Source: Pseudobacter ginsenosidimutans (GTDB lineage: Bacteria; Bacteroidota; Bacteroidia; Chitinophagales; Chitinophagaceae). From it: a DNA stretch of 64,000 nt. The notes beneath the pieces were generated by a model. That model was not told the origin of the DNA, ran no database searches, and worked only from the letters and a program-made list of their open reading frames with translations. Every line of letters begins with the position of its first letter. Position 1 is the first letter of the stretch. This document shows positions 47,898 through 56,298 of the stretch, piece by piece. Both the position numbers and the translations under genes were made by a program. The stretch is from assembly GCF_007970185.1 (NCBI RefSeq), contig NZ_CP042431.1, positions 5,332,001 through 5,396,000 of the forward strand. Direction: 5' to 3'.

Positions 47898-48644
47898 TTA
47901 TTGCGCCCAAATAGTACAGTTAATATTGCCATTAGTATTAGAGCCCCAAGTCTCTGCCACCATAATAGCAGGAATATTTAACTGACCAAGAGTATATCCC
48001 AAACTACTCCACTTGTTATAGTGGTTGGCAAAAGTAATGACGCGATTTTGTCCGGTAGTAACTTTCGTAACTCTGGAGCTATAAATCTGTCTGAAGCCAT
48101 CACCACCATCGATATTTTTACCTGTCACCCAACGGGTCCAAACATTATAACCTGCTCCATCGCTTTCAAATGTCCCTAAGTAAGTGCCGGTATGAGGCGA
48201 TACTGCACCCCATGTTTCATTCACATAATACTCATAATAAGGGTTTCTGGTCCATCCGTACCAGCCGAAAGTACCACCACCAGAATTTGAATAAATACCG
48301 AGATTATATCCTATTTTGTAGGATGCAGAACCTACCGAATAGCCTTTTCCGCACGTAAAATTGCCATTAAACCCGTTCCAGTTAACGCTGTAATTTCCCC
48401 CGGAGCCATTTACATAATTAACTGTGCCGGTAGCACCATCACTTTTCCAAAGAGACCAAAAGAAGCCGTTATGTGTACCCGATTGGTAGGAGGCCGCGGC
48501 TTGCCCGTCAATAGCAACAACATTGGGCCTGTTGGTTCTATCTTTTTTACAGCTTGTAAAAATTGCAGAGCCTGCAAGTACAAGAATTGCAGCAGCACCA
48601 AAAGAAACCCTGGTTACTTTTGTGAGTGTGTTTTGCTTTTTCAT
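47898..48644 (-). CDS. Endo-1,4-beta-xylanase, glycoside hydrolase family 11 (lipoprotein)
   Basis: 248 residues: lipobox AIFTSC (Cys32), short linker, then one GH11 jelly-roll of normal length. Family motifs in order: FFWSLWKSDGATGTVNYVNG (61-80), SGGNYSVNWN (81-90), GWYGWTRNPYYEYYVNETWG (127-146) with nucleophile Glu138, and the acid/base Glu231 in IMVAETWGSNTNG, where most GH11 enzymes have ATEGYQSSG. TGTYLGTFESDG is the thumb-side strand. It cuts xylan internally at the cell surface. There is no other xylan gene nearby; AT-rich codons and neighbouring integrase and tRNA point to transfer. Confidence 0.93.
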   Translation of the reverse strand: MKKQNTLTKVTRVSFGAAAILVLAGSAIFTSCKKDRTNRPNVVAIDGQAAASYQSGTHNGFFWSLWKSDGATGTVNYVNGSGGNYSVNWNGFNGNFTCGKGYSVGSASYKIGYNLGIYSNSGGGTFGWYGWTRNPYYEYYVNETWGAVSPHTGTYLGTFESDGAGYNVWTRWVTGKNIDGGDGFRQIYSSRVTKVTTGQNRVITFANHYNKWSSLGYTLGQLNIPAIMVAETWGSNTNGNINCTIWAQ

Positions 48645-49065
48645 ACATGGTTAATTTGATTAGAGAAGCAAAAAAAGCATGTTTAAAAATGGGACAATGC
48701 TATTAATCACCAAATTTGTTACACAAATGTTTATACGCTGCTATTTGTTAATCTGCATTCAAAAATGTCACAATAACCACAGAAAGTATTGGGAAATCCT
48801 GATTTTCAGGGTACGGGAAAATATTTATTTTCTAAAATACTGGCTAATGGCGTTTTAGCAATGATGTTATTGATTAGAGAATTTCTGCTATTTTCCGCAG
48901 TTCATATATAAAAGGTTCGAGTTTTGAACCATAGGATCATAAAATGGGGCGAGTCCGAAATCAACGGATTTGCCCCATTCTTTTTCTACTGAAGCACTTA
49001 CCGAAAAATTTCTCAACTTTACTTTGTTCGCTTCCTGATTGTTCATCCTGTAAATGCTTCAGCAT
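48645..49065. other. AT-rich gap between GH11 and the tautomerase-like gene
   Basis: No gene seen in 421 bp. It must hold the promoters of the two divergent genes. A small hairpin GGTTC/GAACC (48914-48930) and a terminator-like hairpin (48943-48985) lie near the right end; the GGTTCGAGT in the first repeats nine bases of the tRNA-Lys T arm. Confidence 0.5.
48943..48985 (+). terminator. Terminator-like hairpin without an upstream plus-strand gene
   Basis: AATGGGGC (48943-48950) pairs with GCCCCATT (48972-48979), with inner TCCG/CGGA, followed by C and T5. No plus-strand gene precedes it within 1.8 kb, so it may end a small RNA or be a leftover of the island border. Confidence 0.5.
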
Positions 49066-49443
49066 ATGCCTCATTTTGTAATAGAATGTTCAAGCAATGT
49101 TTTTGCTATGCAACCGGCTGCTATTATTTTGAACACAGTTTATGACGCTGCTGATTCCTCCGGTTTATTTGCTCCGAACGACATTAAGGTTAGGATCAAT
49201 AGTTATGATAATTACAAACTTGGAGAGGGGAAGAATAGCTTTTTGCACATTTATGCAAGTATAATGGAAGGCAGGACCACTGCTCAGAAGGCAGCGCTTT
49301 CCAATCTTATAATAGAAAGACTGGCGCCGCTGCTTGCCGGTATTTCATTTTTATCCATGAATGTGAGCGAATTTGAAGAGGCCACGTATTGTAACAAATC
49401 CCTGATCAATCCGCTCAATACAGACAGGAACAGGCATTTCTGA
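49066..49443 (+). CDS. Tautomerase-superfamily protein, 5-carboxymethyl-2-hydroxymuconate isomerase type
   Basis: 125 residues from ATG 49066, chosen because Pro follows the initiator Met (MPHFVIECSSN); Pro1 is the catalytic base of this superfamily, and the MPH..IECS start is typical of CHMI (HpaF-like) proteins. FLHIYASIMEGRTTAQKAALSNLIIERL (about 66-93) is the conserved strand-helix with the active-site Arg. The rest of a homoprotocatechuate pathway is not in the window, so its true substrate is unknown. Confidence 0.8.
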   Translation: MPHFVIECSSNVFAMQPAAIILNTVYDAADSSGLFAPNDIKVRINSYDNYKLGEGKNSFLHIYASIMEGRTTAQKAALSNLIIERLAPLLAGISFLSMNVSEFEEATYCNKSLINPLNTDRNRHF

Positions 49444-49567
49444 TTTCCTTTTGTTCCCGGATTTGCTACCCTTCTCAAAAATCATCCTTTTCCGGGATAG
49501 ATCACTTTCCCAACGCACACTACTTTCATCTCCTGATTACATTGGAAATGAAAAAAGTAGTCTTCGA

Positions 49568-50839
49568 ATGAAAAGATTTTTTCTCTTGCTGATCATTCCG
49601 GCTGTCTGCAATATGGCCAATGCGCAAAAAGTATCCAAAGCAGATGCGCCGGTCCCCTGTAACGGTAATGCAGACCTGCTTCCCGGAAAATATACTGATC
49701 ATACAAACCCTAAATATCCAAGCAGTCTCAAAGGCGCAAGCCTGGAAAAAGCAGCCATGCTCAAACAGCTGATTGCTATTGAAAAAGTAGAAGAGAAAAG
49801 CCGCAGCGATTTTGAACTGAAAGGTTGTGTGGCCAGGGTGAGTTTCAGCGGAGGTAGTAAATACAATTGCGGGAGCCGATCTGTTAACAGGTATGGATAT
49901 CAGTTGGGAATATACCAGAATGTATGTCATGTTACAGAGCATATTGTAAAAACTGTGGGTGAATACCGGACAGTTCTGAGAGTTGATGTAAATCCTTCGT
50001 TTGCTGGCGGAAGTTTTCATGGAGAGTATGGTGATTTTTATGTAACCAGTAAAACTGTCCGGTATGAAATTGCTATTGATGCCAAAACCGGCCCGGGCTA
50101 TGATAAAGACAGGATCAGTAACAGAAGCCGGATTGCACAATTCATTTCAGAGGAAATGGTTCTGACCGGCCGGTCAGATAATCATGCAGACAAGCAGGGA
50201 GATTTCTTAAAGCTGATCAATGGTGAAAGCTATGTGGAGAATTGGGTGATAGGATACAGATATGATAAGCCCAGTCCGAAATCATACAGGTTGATAAGCA
50301 GGCACTATTTGATAACCAAGCCCGGCATTCCTTTGCTGGTGCCTGTTACACGCAAAGAGTATCTGGAAGCACTGCTGGAATATTATGAAATTGAAAAAAA
50401 TAATTTCGCTATCGCTGTAGCTGATAAAATGGGAAGCAGTACCCGGGATCTGAGTATTATTAAGGCCGATCAGATCGCGTATGAGAAGATCTACCAAACT
50501 AAAAAGGAAAAAGTAAAGCAGCTGCTGGCCAGCAAAAATGAGGCATGGCTGCAAAAACAGGCTGTTGCAAGAAAGCATCTCAAAAGAGACGATTACACTG
50601 TTGCATCCAATGGTCTGCTCGACTTTGATAATTTTGATGATAGTGATGAAAAAAGCGAAAGGCTTTACCAATATAATCCCCGGTATTTTGCAACAGACAA
50701 GAGCCCGTCCACGAAAGCCATGTTCATGGAAATTCAGTTCCGCTACGAGGTCGGTGGAGATTATGGTTTCTCTGAAAGGCTCTTCGCCAATTTTCTCAGG
50801 CATTATGATATGGAGGCGCTGAAAAAAATGCTTGAATAG
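49568..50839 (+). CDS. Exported protein of unknown function
   Basis: 423 residues from ATG 49568 (MKRFFLLLIIPAVCNMANAQ), chosen because it begins the signal peptide; the frame is open upstream but that part looks random. The mature protein has a beta-rich middle (HGEYGDFYVTSKTVRYEIAIDAKTG) and a charged helical region (ALLEYYEIEKNNFAIAV, EKVKQLLASKNEAWLQKQAVARKHL). No domain recognised. A second unknown exported gene follows after 41 bp, and the pair may be one transcript. Confidence 0.75.
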   Translation: MKRFFLLLIIPAVCNMANAQKVSKADAPVPCNGNADLLPGKYTDHTNPKYPSSLKGASLEKAAMLKQLIAIEKVEEKSRSDFELKGCVARVSFSGGSKYNCGSRSVNRYGYQLGIYQNVCHVTEHIVKTVGEYRTVLRVDVNPSFAGGSFHGEYGDFYVTSKTVRYEIAIDAKTGPGYDKDRISNRSRIAQFISEEMVLTGRSDNHADKQGDFLKLINGESYVENWVIGYRYDKPSPKSYRLISRHYLITKPGIPLLVPVTRKEYLEALLEYYEIEKNNFAIAVADKMGSSTRDLSIIKADQIAYEKIYQTKKEKVKQLLASKNEAWLQKQAVARKHLKRDDYTVASNGLLDFDNFDDSDEKSERLYQYNPRYFATDKSPSTKAMFMEIQFRYEVGGDYGFSERLFANFLRHYDMEALKKMLE

Positions 50840-50880
50840 TCTGACAGTTTTATGATCAACCCGCGTCTGTAAATCAATAA

Positions 50881-51945
50881 ATGAAATCAATGAAACGAAT
50901 AACTGTTTTGCTAATGCTCAATGTAATGATGCTTATTAGCTGTACCGGTATCGCCCAGAAACAAACATTTGATGTGATCTCGTATGAGGTTCCCCGAGGC
51001 TGGGAGCAAAAACAGAATGATGCTTCTGTTCAGTTAACTGCAACTGATAAATCCTCGGGCGCTTACGTAATGGCAATTATTACCAGGGCAAAACCATCAG
51101 CAGCATCGGCAGGAGATAATTTTACTGATCAGTGGAGTAAAGCCATCAAGGAGCAGGTGGAACTAGACGGTGAACCGGTTATGCAAGCGCCTTCAAAAGG
51201 GAATGGCTGGGATATTGTAACTGGCGGTGCAGGTTATACAGACAATGGGACCAAGGGGAATATAGCCTTGTTGTCTGCTACCGGTAACGGACAAACGGTA
51301 AGTGTGATCGTTATGACCAACTCAAAGAAATATGAGCAGGATTTATCCGTTTTTCTGAATTCACTGGAGTTATCAAAAACTGTACAAAAGAGTGAGGCCA
51401 GTTCTGCCGAGTCCAGTACCGGAAACAATGTTAATCCCTCTTCGCTGGTCGGATTGTGGGTGGATTATAAAGCCGAAGTAAGCGGATATTCCAATGGTGT
51501 TCCAATGTACTCTGCCGGATACTTCAGAAAGGAATATCTTTTTAAAGAAAACGGTACCTATGTTTTTCGTGTCAAGAACTGGTCCGCTACCATGAAAGAA
51601 ATCCTGTTTATTTATGAAACCGGGACCTGGAAGGTGAACGGGAATCAACTCACTATTGCACCAACGGGTGGAAAAGGTGAGTGGTGGGGCAAGGCAGCCA
51701 GCGGAAGAACAACAGGATGGGGCAGCCGCATTAGATTGGCAGCCATAAAAAAGGAGACAGTCGCCTACAATTTTGAGCTGCACTATTATGAAGGAGTAAA
51801 AGAAACGCATCTGCTGCTTTCAAGCAACTTGCCTACCGAGCGGGAAGGAAGCAGTAATAACGGGAGCCAGAAGAATAGCTGGAGTTATGTTCCAAGAAAG
51901 CAGGGTAATTCAATGATCGATAATCCCCCGGGTTTCAAACCATGA
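50881..51945 (+). CDS. Exported protein with C-terminal lipocalin-like region, unknown function
   Basis: 354 residues with signal MKSMKRITVLLMLNVMMLISC (a lipobox-like Cys21 followed by TGIAQ, so lipidation is possible but not certain). The first ~150 residues (FDVISYEVPRGWEQKQND) resemble the periplasmic PsbP/'GW' type domain found before lipocalins; after a Ser-rich linker a beta-barrel-like part (SLVGLWVDYKAEVSGYSN, GTYVFRVKNW, TWKVNGNQLTIAPTGGKGEW) follows. A strong terminator is 12 bp downstream. Confidence 0.72.
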   Translation: MKSMKRITVLLMLNVMMLISCTGIAQKQTFDVISYEVPRGWEQKQNDASVQLTATDKSSGAYVMAIITRAKPSAASAGDNFTDQWSKAIKEQVELDGEPVMQAPSKGNGWDIVTGGAGYTDNGTKGNIALLSATGNGQTVSVIVMTNSKKYEQDLSVFLNSLELSKTVQKSEASSAESSTGNNVNPSSLVGLWVDYKAEVSGYSNGVPMYSAGYFRKEYLFKENGTYVFRVKNWSATMKEILFIYETGTWKVNGNQLTIAPTGGKGEWWGKAASGRTTGWGSRIRLAAIKKETVAYNFELHYYEGVKETHLLLSSNLPTEREGSSNNGSQKNSWSYVPRKQGNSMIDNPPGFKP

Positions 51946-51956
51946 TCGGTTTCAAT

Positions 51957-51990
51957 AGAAAAGGAGATACGGAATGGTATCTCCTTTTCT
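51957..51990. terminator. Bidirectional terminator
   Basis: AGAAAAGGAGATAC (51957-51970) pairs perfectly with GTATCTCCTTTTCT (51977-51990) around a 6-nt loop, between two convergent genes. Confidence 0.85.
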
Positions 51991-52009
51991 CAAATCAGGA
52001 AAACTGGAA

Positions 52010-52417
52010 TTATTTTTTTGTAACGATAAAGTCTCCCATTCCTGCATCTTCCTTTCCGAAGCCCCAGCTGCCTGTAAGTTCTGTTTTCGCTTCATTCAGC
52101 TTTGCTGCAAGGTTCAGGTCTTCATTATCATCTGAATGATAAACTACCTTGAAAACATCTTCCTGAAGGGTCCAGGTGCCTGCTGATACATACGGGTTGT
52201 TCTTATCTCCGGACTTGACCTGTAGTGTACCGTTACTGTTGATCTCAAGTGCGAAATAGGTGTCTGGTTCTGCATTTCCATAACCATATTTTCCTTCCCA
52301 GTTGCCTTGCATGAATGCATTGGGGGCCGGTGTGTCTTTGTCTTTCTTACAGGAAACAAATGTAGATGCTGCGATAAGGATGGCTACTGCCATGGTTAAA
52401 ATGTTGAACGATTTCAT
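52010..52417 (-). CDS. Small lipoprotein, lipocalin-like domain
   Basis: 135 residues from ATG at 52417 (MKSFNILTMAVAILIAASTFVSC, Cys23); a Met seven codons upstream is also possible. The mature part has one GxW start (FMQGNWEGKYGYGNAEPDTYFALEINSNG) and continues as strands (LQVKSGDKNNPYVSAGTWTL, LTGSWGFG), the pattern of short lipocalin-like domains in Bacteroidota. It is convergent with the gene at 50881 and follows the GH18 pseudogene on the same strand. Confidence 0.75.
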   Translation of the reverse strand: MKSFNILTMAVAILIAASTFVSCKKDKDTPAPNAFMQGNWEGKYGYGNAEPDTYFALEINSNGTLQVKSGDKNNPYVSAGTWTLQEDVFKVVYHSDDNEDLNLAAKLNEAKTELTGSWGFGKEDAGMGDFIVTKK

Positions 52418-52499
52418 AGCTGTTTTTTTTCTTTTCATGTTTTGTTTGATCACACAAAATTGTGCTCCTGTGAGCGGGAAAAAACAGCAGCTTAACCAA

Positions 52500-53325
52500 T
52501 CAGTCATTTGGCTTAACGGCAACCTGCATCTTCACTTCGTAAATTGCGTCCAGCAATCCTTCTCTGGGCCTGTCCTGCCTTAATTCCCAGAACATGAGAC
52601 CCTGTAATCTCTCATTTATCGCATATTGGGTTTTCAATATTACAGAGCGCCTGTTATCGAAAGTGGCGAACTGTTTCTTCTGTTTGTTGTAACACCAGGG
52701 CGCGAGATCATAGGTATGAGGTGAAAACGATCTATCAATGGCGCCAGTTTTTCTCATTCGAGACTTTTCCGGAGGAAATCAGTGAATGCACCTGCTGCTA
52801 CGCTGATCTCTTTCGTTTCGCCAATGGCTGTTCTCAATGCAAGTACCAATTCTGTGAAAGTCTGTTTATCTCGCGGAGAGAAAGGGTGACCAACCGGGCC
52901 CTGAATAGCCGGGTATTCCCAGTCGAGATCAATGCCGTCCGGTTGATATTGCAGCAAGATGGTTTTCACAGATTGTGCAAATGCTTCCCTGTTAACAGCC
53001 TGGGTGAATAGTTCCGAACAGGTTTTGCATCCTCCCCAGCCACCGAAAGCAATGGATACATTTAGTGCAGGATTCCTTTTTTCAATCCGACGAGATTTTT
53101 GAGGATGATGGCGGCCTGCGGACTCACCTGCAGTTTATTCCCCATCAGTACCAGGAAGCTGTAGATTATATGCGTGAGCTTTTCGATCTCATATTTGTAA
53201 ACATCCGTTGCGTTGCCGGAGTAATAAGCGATCACTGCTAAAGGCTTCATATTATCACTGCCTTTTTGTGCCCATGCAAAAAAAGGAAAAAAGAAAGCGG
53301 CCAGTATTGTTAATAGTTGCCTCAT
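52500..53325 (-). pseudogene. Decayed GH18 chitinase gene (nonsense codon, frameshifts, internal deletion)
   Basis: Read leftwards, it starts with signal peptide MRQLLTILAAFFFPFFAWAQ and GH18 strand 1 (KPLAVIAYYSGN). At the T6 run 53077-53082 (A6 on the coding strand) one base is missing; after repair the text reads KKRNPALNVSIAFGGWGGCKTCSELF, the GH18 SxGGW-type motif, then DGIDLDWEYP with the catalytic Glu. In SLE-(W)-EKLAPLIDRFHL the Trp codon has become TGA (52754-52756). One more base is lost just before the MTYDL strand, which then joins directly to APWCYNKQKKQFATFDNRRS near the end of the barrel. About 130 residues in between are gone. It ends GLMFWELRQDRPREGLLDAI. This gene is dead. 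Confidence 0.88.
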
Positions 53326-53370
53326 TGAAGCAGCTGTCAAAAATCCTGTGCCACCTTCCTTTCAGGAAGA

Positions 53371-54114
53371 TCATAATGTCATTCCACCATCGAGAACAAA
53401 TTCTGATCCTGTGATAAAGCTGGCTTCTGCGCTGCTCAGGTAGCAAACCATTTGTGCAACATGTTCTGCTGTTCCGATCTGTTTGAGCGGGATCTTTTCC
53501 TGCAAGGTTTCGTACAGTGCTTCCACGCCGGCGGGGTCAAGTCCAGCTTTGCCCAGAACTTCGGTACGGGTAGGGCCGGGGCTTACCATATTCACCCTGA
53601 TCCTGCGGGCTGCCAGTTCATTGGCGGCGGTTTTGGAAATGGAATTCAATGCTGCCTTGCTGGCCTGGTATACTGAACTGTTGGCGCTGTGCATATTGGC
53701 TACGATAGAGGAGAGCATCACCACGGAAGCGCCGTCTTTCAGCAATGGAATGAATTGCTGAAGTGTAAAATAAGCGCCCCTGAAATTGATGTTCATCACA
53801 TTGTCGAAGTTCTCAATGCTGGTGGTTTCGATGGGGCCGCGGGTTCCTGTAATGCCTGCATTTACAAAGAGTATGTCCACTTTTCCATAATTAGCCTCAA
53901 TATGGGTTTTCAGTTGCTGTATGTCCTGCAGACTGGCCTGATCAGTCACGAAGGGGATGGCGCCCAGTTCGGTTGCTGCTTTTTCAACAGCTTCTTTCCG
54001 TCTTCCGGTAATGATCACCTTTGCGCCTTCATTTATCAATGCCTTTGCTGTGGCATAGCCGATGCCACTGTTCCCGCCGGTTACTATTGCCAGCTTATCG
54101 GTAAATCTTTTCAT
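53371..54114 (-). CDS. Short-chain dehydrogenase/reductase (classical SDR)
   Basis: 247 residues with all classical SDR features: TGGNSGIGYATA cofactor loop (13-24), Arg after strand 2 (ITGRRKEA) suggesting NADP(H), NAG motif LFVNAGITG (about 83-91), catalytic Ser in MLSSIVANMH, and Tyr/Lys in YQASKAALN (about 150-158). SPGPTRTEV and the TGSEFVLDGGMTL ending are standard. It is divergent from the HxlR regulator, and such pairs are common for redox- or electrophile-induced reductases. The substrate is unknown. Confidence 0.93.
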   Translation of the reverse strand: MKRFTDKLAIVTGGNSGIGYATAKALINEGAKVIITGRRKEAVEKAATELGAIPFVTDQASLQDIQQLKTHIEANYGKVDILFVNAGITGTRGPIETTSIENFDNVMNINFRGAYFTLQQFIPLLKDGASVVMLSSIVANMHSANSSVYQASKAALNSISKTAANELAARRIRVNMVSPGPTRTEVLGKAGLDPAGVEALYETLQEKIPLKQIGTAEHVAQMVCYLSSAEASFITGSEFVLDGGMTL

Positions 54115-54146
54115 TTTCTGAATTTTAATGCAAAGCTATGGAGAAG

Positions 54147-54185
54147 GTGGTATAATTTTGTAACCAGTATCATCAAGTATACCAC
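54147..54185. promoter_or_regulatory. Candidate HxlR operator in the SDR/HxlR divergent gap
   Basis: GTGGTATA (54147-54154) is the exact inverse of TATACCAC (54178-54185), 23 bp apart, within the 75-bp gap between the two start codons and just before the regulator ATG. HxlR proteins bind such GTAnn/nnTAC repeats as dimers. Confidence 0.45.
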
Positions 54186-54189
54186 ATCT

Positions 54190-54534
54190 ATGTACAGAGA
54201 TCAATCGGAAGAATACCAGGCTTTGCAGGACACGCTGTATGTGATCGGCGGCAAATGGAGGATCCCTATCATCAATTCCATTTGCAACGGCAATACACGT
54301 TTCAGGGAAATAGAAAGAAGTATTCCGGGCATTACAAGAAGAATGCTGTCCAGGGAATTGAAGGATATGGAACTGAACAAGCTGGTGAAAAGGACCGTGT
54401 ATGCCGGCCCTCCGGTGCAGGTAGAATATGAATCCACCGAATACTGTAAATCTTTTGGCGGTATTATCCTGGAAATGATCAGGTGGGGCAGGGAACATCG
54501 TAAAGTGGTAACAAAAAAAAGGAACAGTAAATAA
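54190..54534 (+). CDS. HxlR-family winged-helix transcriptional regulator
   Basis: 114 residues from ATG 54190; the same frame is open upstream across the SDR gene, but only as antisense. The HxlR pattern is clear: LYVIGGKWRIPIINSICNGNTRFREIERSIPGITRRMLSRELKDMELNKLVKRTVY (about 16-71), with wing and the ending YESTEYCKSFGGIILEMIRWGREH. It lacks the N-terminal redox Cys of HypR-type members. It probably represses or activates the divergent SDR gene in response to a small molecule. Confidence 0.92.
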   Translation: MYRDQSEEYQALQDTLYVIGGKWRIPIINSICNGNTRFREIERSIPGITRRMLSRELKDMELNKLVKRTVYAGPPVQVEYESTEYCKSFGGIILEMIRWGREHRKVVTKKRNSK

Positions 54535-54539
54535 GTAAT

Positions 54540-55220
54540 ATGGACCAATCATCAGTTATTCTTGATTCCTGGCATGCAAATGCCGGCAACTGGATCGCTA
54601 CTATCGATAACAATGAAATCGAGTCGCGGTCACTGGTCACGAATAATGCGATCCTGCAGGTGATCAGCGAATATGGTCCTGCATCCATACTTGATATTGG
54701 ATGTGGGGAAGGGTGGCTGACCCGTGCTTTGCGGGCGCAGGGTATAGATGCCGCAGGAGTGGATGCTGTTGATACCCTTGTGACTAATGCCATCGAAAAA
54801 GGTGGAGCGCATTATGCAGTGGCGGGTTTCCGGGAAATCGCCAACGGTTCTTTTGAACTCAGTGAAAAAATGGCTGCAGCCGTTATCAATTTCGCTTTGC
54901 TGGATGAAGAGGATGCTGCGAATTTGATGAAGAATATGGACCGCATCCTGCAAAATGGTGGACTGCTTTTCGTCCAAACCCTTCACCCTTTTTCGATGAC
55001 AGGACAGGAACCTTATATATCAGGATGGAAAAATGGAAGCTGGAAAGGGCTAAAACGTGACTTCGCTCAACCATACCAGTGGTATTTCCGGACAATGGGC
55101 GATTGGGTGAAACTTTTCATTGCTTCCGGCCTTACCATAAGGGAAGTCCGTGAGCCATTACACCCTGTAAATCATCATCCTGCTTCTGTGATCTTTGTTC
55201 TTTCCCTGAAAGGTCATTGA
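54540..55220 (+). CDS. SAM-dependent methyltransferase (class I)
   Basis: 226 residues. Motif I ILDIGCGEGWLTRALRAQG (about 50-68) and acidic motif II GVDAVD (74-79) form the SAM pocket; FALLDEEDAANLMKNM and GGLLFVQTLHPFS follow as motifs post-II and III. It starts 5 bp after hxlR and so may share its transcript. It overlaps the AraC gene tail to tail by 7 bp. The acceptor substrate is not predictable. Confidence 0.9.
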   Translation: MDQSSVILDSWHANAGNWIATIDNNEIESRSLVTNNAILQVISEYGPASILDIGCGEGWLTRALRAQGIDAAGVDAVDTLVTNAIEKGGAHYAVAGFREIANGSFELSEKMAAAVINFALLDEEDAANLMKNMDRILQNGGLLFVQTLHPFSMTGQEPYISGWKNGSWKGLKRDFAQPYQWYFRTMGDWVKLFIASGLTIREVREPLHPVNHHPASVIFVLSLKGH

Positions 55221-56146
55221 CGCGTGTACATGATGCAGTCTTTATACGCTTTGGGCGTGATCCCTTCCAGCTTTCTGAACAGCCTGATGAAATAGTTCAC
55301 ATCACTGAAACCACATTGCATGCTCACTGAGCTCACGCTGTTGCTGGAATCTGCCAATAGTTGTTTTGCCAGTTTCACCCGCTCGCTGTTGATATAATCC
55401 AGCGGTGTGATACCGAATTGTTCCTTGAACCATTTGAAGAATACATTACGGCTGAGATATACTTGTCTGCTCAGTGCATCCACTGCAATCTTTTCGGTTA
55501 GGTGTTCCTGTATGTAATGGAGTATGAAATGGGCTTTGCCCTGATTGTTATTGCTGTCTTTCTCTGCAGAAATGCGTTTCAGATACTGACTTTGGACCAG
55601 CCTGATCAATAGTTCCTTCATAGCCAGGTCAGCAAAAATATCCTTGGCCAGCTCACCGCTGCTGCAAACGCGGATCAATTTATTGATGATATCGGAGATC
55701 TCATTGTCGTTGGAAAAATGATATTGGCTGAACTGGAGTGTCCATTCATGATTGTCTGTCTCCGTGTTGTAATAGGAGTTCATGAAGTTCATGGTTTGTT
55801 TCACATAGGAAGCGTCTATCGCGAGGGCGATGCATTGCGTGGGATTTTGCATATCAGCTTCCGGGAAATCGATCACCATCGATTTGTTTGCGGGAACGAT
55901 CAGTGTTTCGCCGGGCAGGTATTCAAATGCAGGCTCATCATAGAGGTGCATCATCTTCTTTCCTCTCACCATGCTGGTAATCACCAGGTCGTTAAAAGTG
56001 AGGGGGATATGGTAGGCGTTCTGATAGGTCTCGAAAACATTGAGTTCACAGTTTTGCATATTGAACACCCGCCTGTTCTCCACGAGTGTCTGCAACTGTT
56101 TAGGGTGAGTAAGGTTGATTTTGGTGAGGTAGCTCTTGATCGGCAT
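55214..56146 (-). CDS. AraC-family regulator, likely controlling the divergent aldehyde dehydrogenase
   Basis: 310 residues: an N-terminal ligand domain of the AraC_N type (about 15-190, with LTFNDLVITSMVRGKKMMHLYDE) and a C-terminal double helix-turn-helix (about 208-305: LTEKIAVDALSRQVYLSRNVFFKWF, then SVSSVSMQCGFSDVNYFIRLFRKLEG). It is divergent from the aldehyde dehydrogenase, 152 bp between starts. AraC proteins of this type next to ALDH-DUF779 pairs usually activate aldehyde oxidation genes, so this is the likely role. Confidence 0.9.
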   Translation of the reverse strand: MPIKSYLTKINLTHPKQLQTLVENRRVFNMQNCELNVFETYQNAYHIPLTFNDLVITSMVRGKKMMHLYDEPAFEYLPGETLIVPANKSMVIDFPEADMQNPTQCIALAIDASYVKQTMNFMNSYYNTETDNHEWTLQFSQYHFSNDNEISDIINKLIRVCSSGELAKDIFADLAMKELLIRLVQSQYLKRISAEKDSNNNQGKAHFILHYIQEHLTEKIAVDALSRQVYLSRNVFFKWFKEQFGITPLDYINSERVKLAKQLLADSSNSVSSVSMQCGFSDVNYFIRLFRKLEGITPKAYKDCIMYTRQ

Positions 56147-56298
56147 TCATGTAAGTTGTACAAACAAGTTAAGGAATATTATAATACGGTGTGGCAAGAA
56201 AAGTACGATCGTGCTATTAAAAAACACGAAAGTGAGGCGGGTTTATGGAGGAATCAATGAAATTCATATTGCAAAATCTAACGATAAATCTTGCCGAT

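Noticed and set aside
53689-54189. Upstream extension of the HxlR frame across the SDR gene
   Set aside because: The HxlR domain begins at ATG 54190; the extension is antisense SDR sequence.
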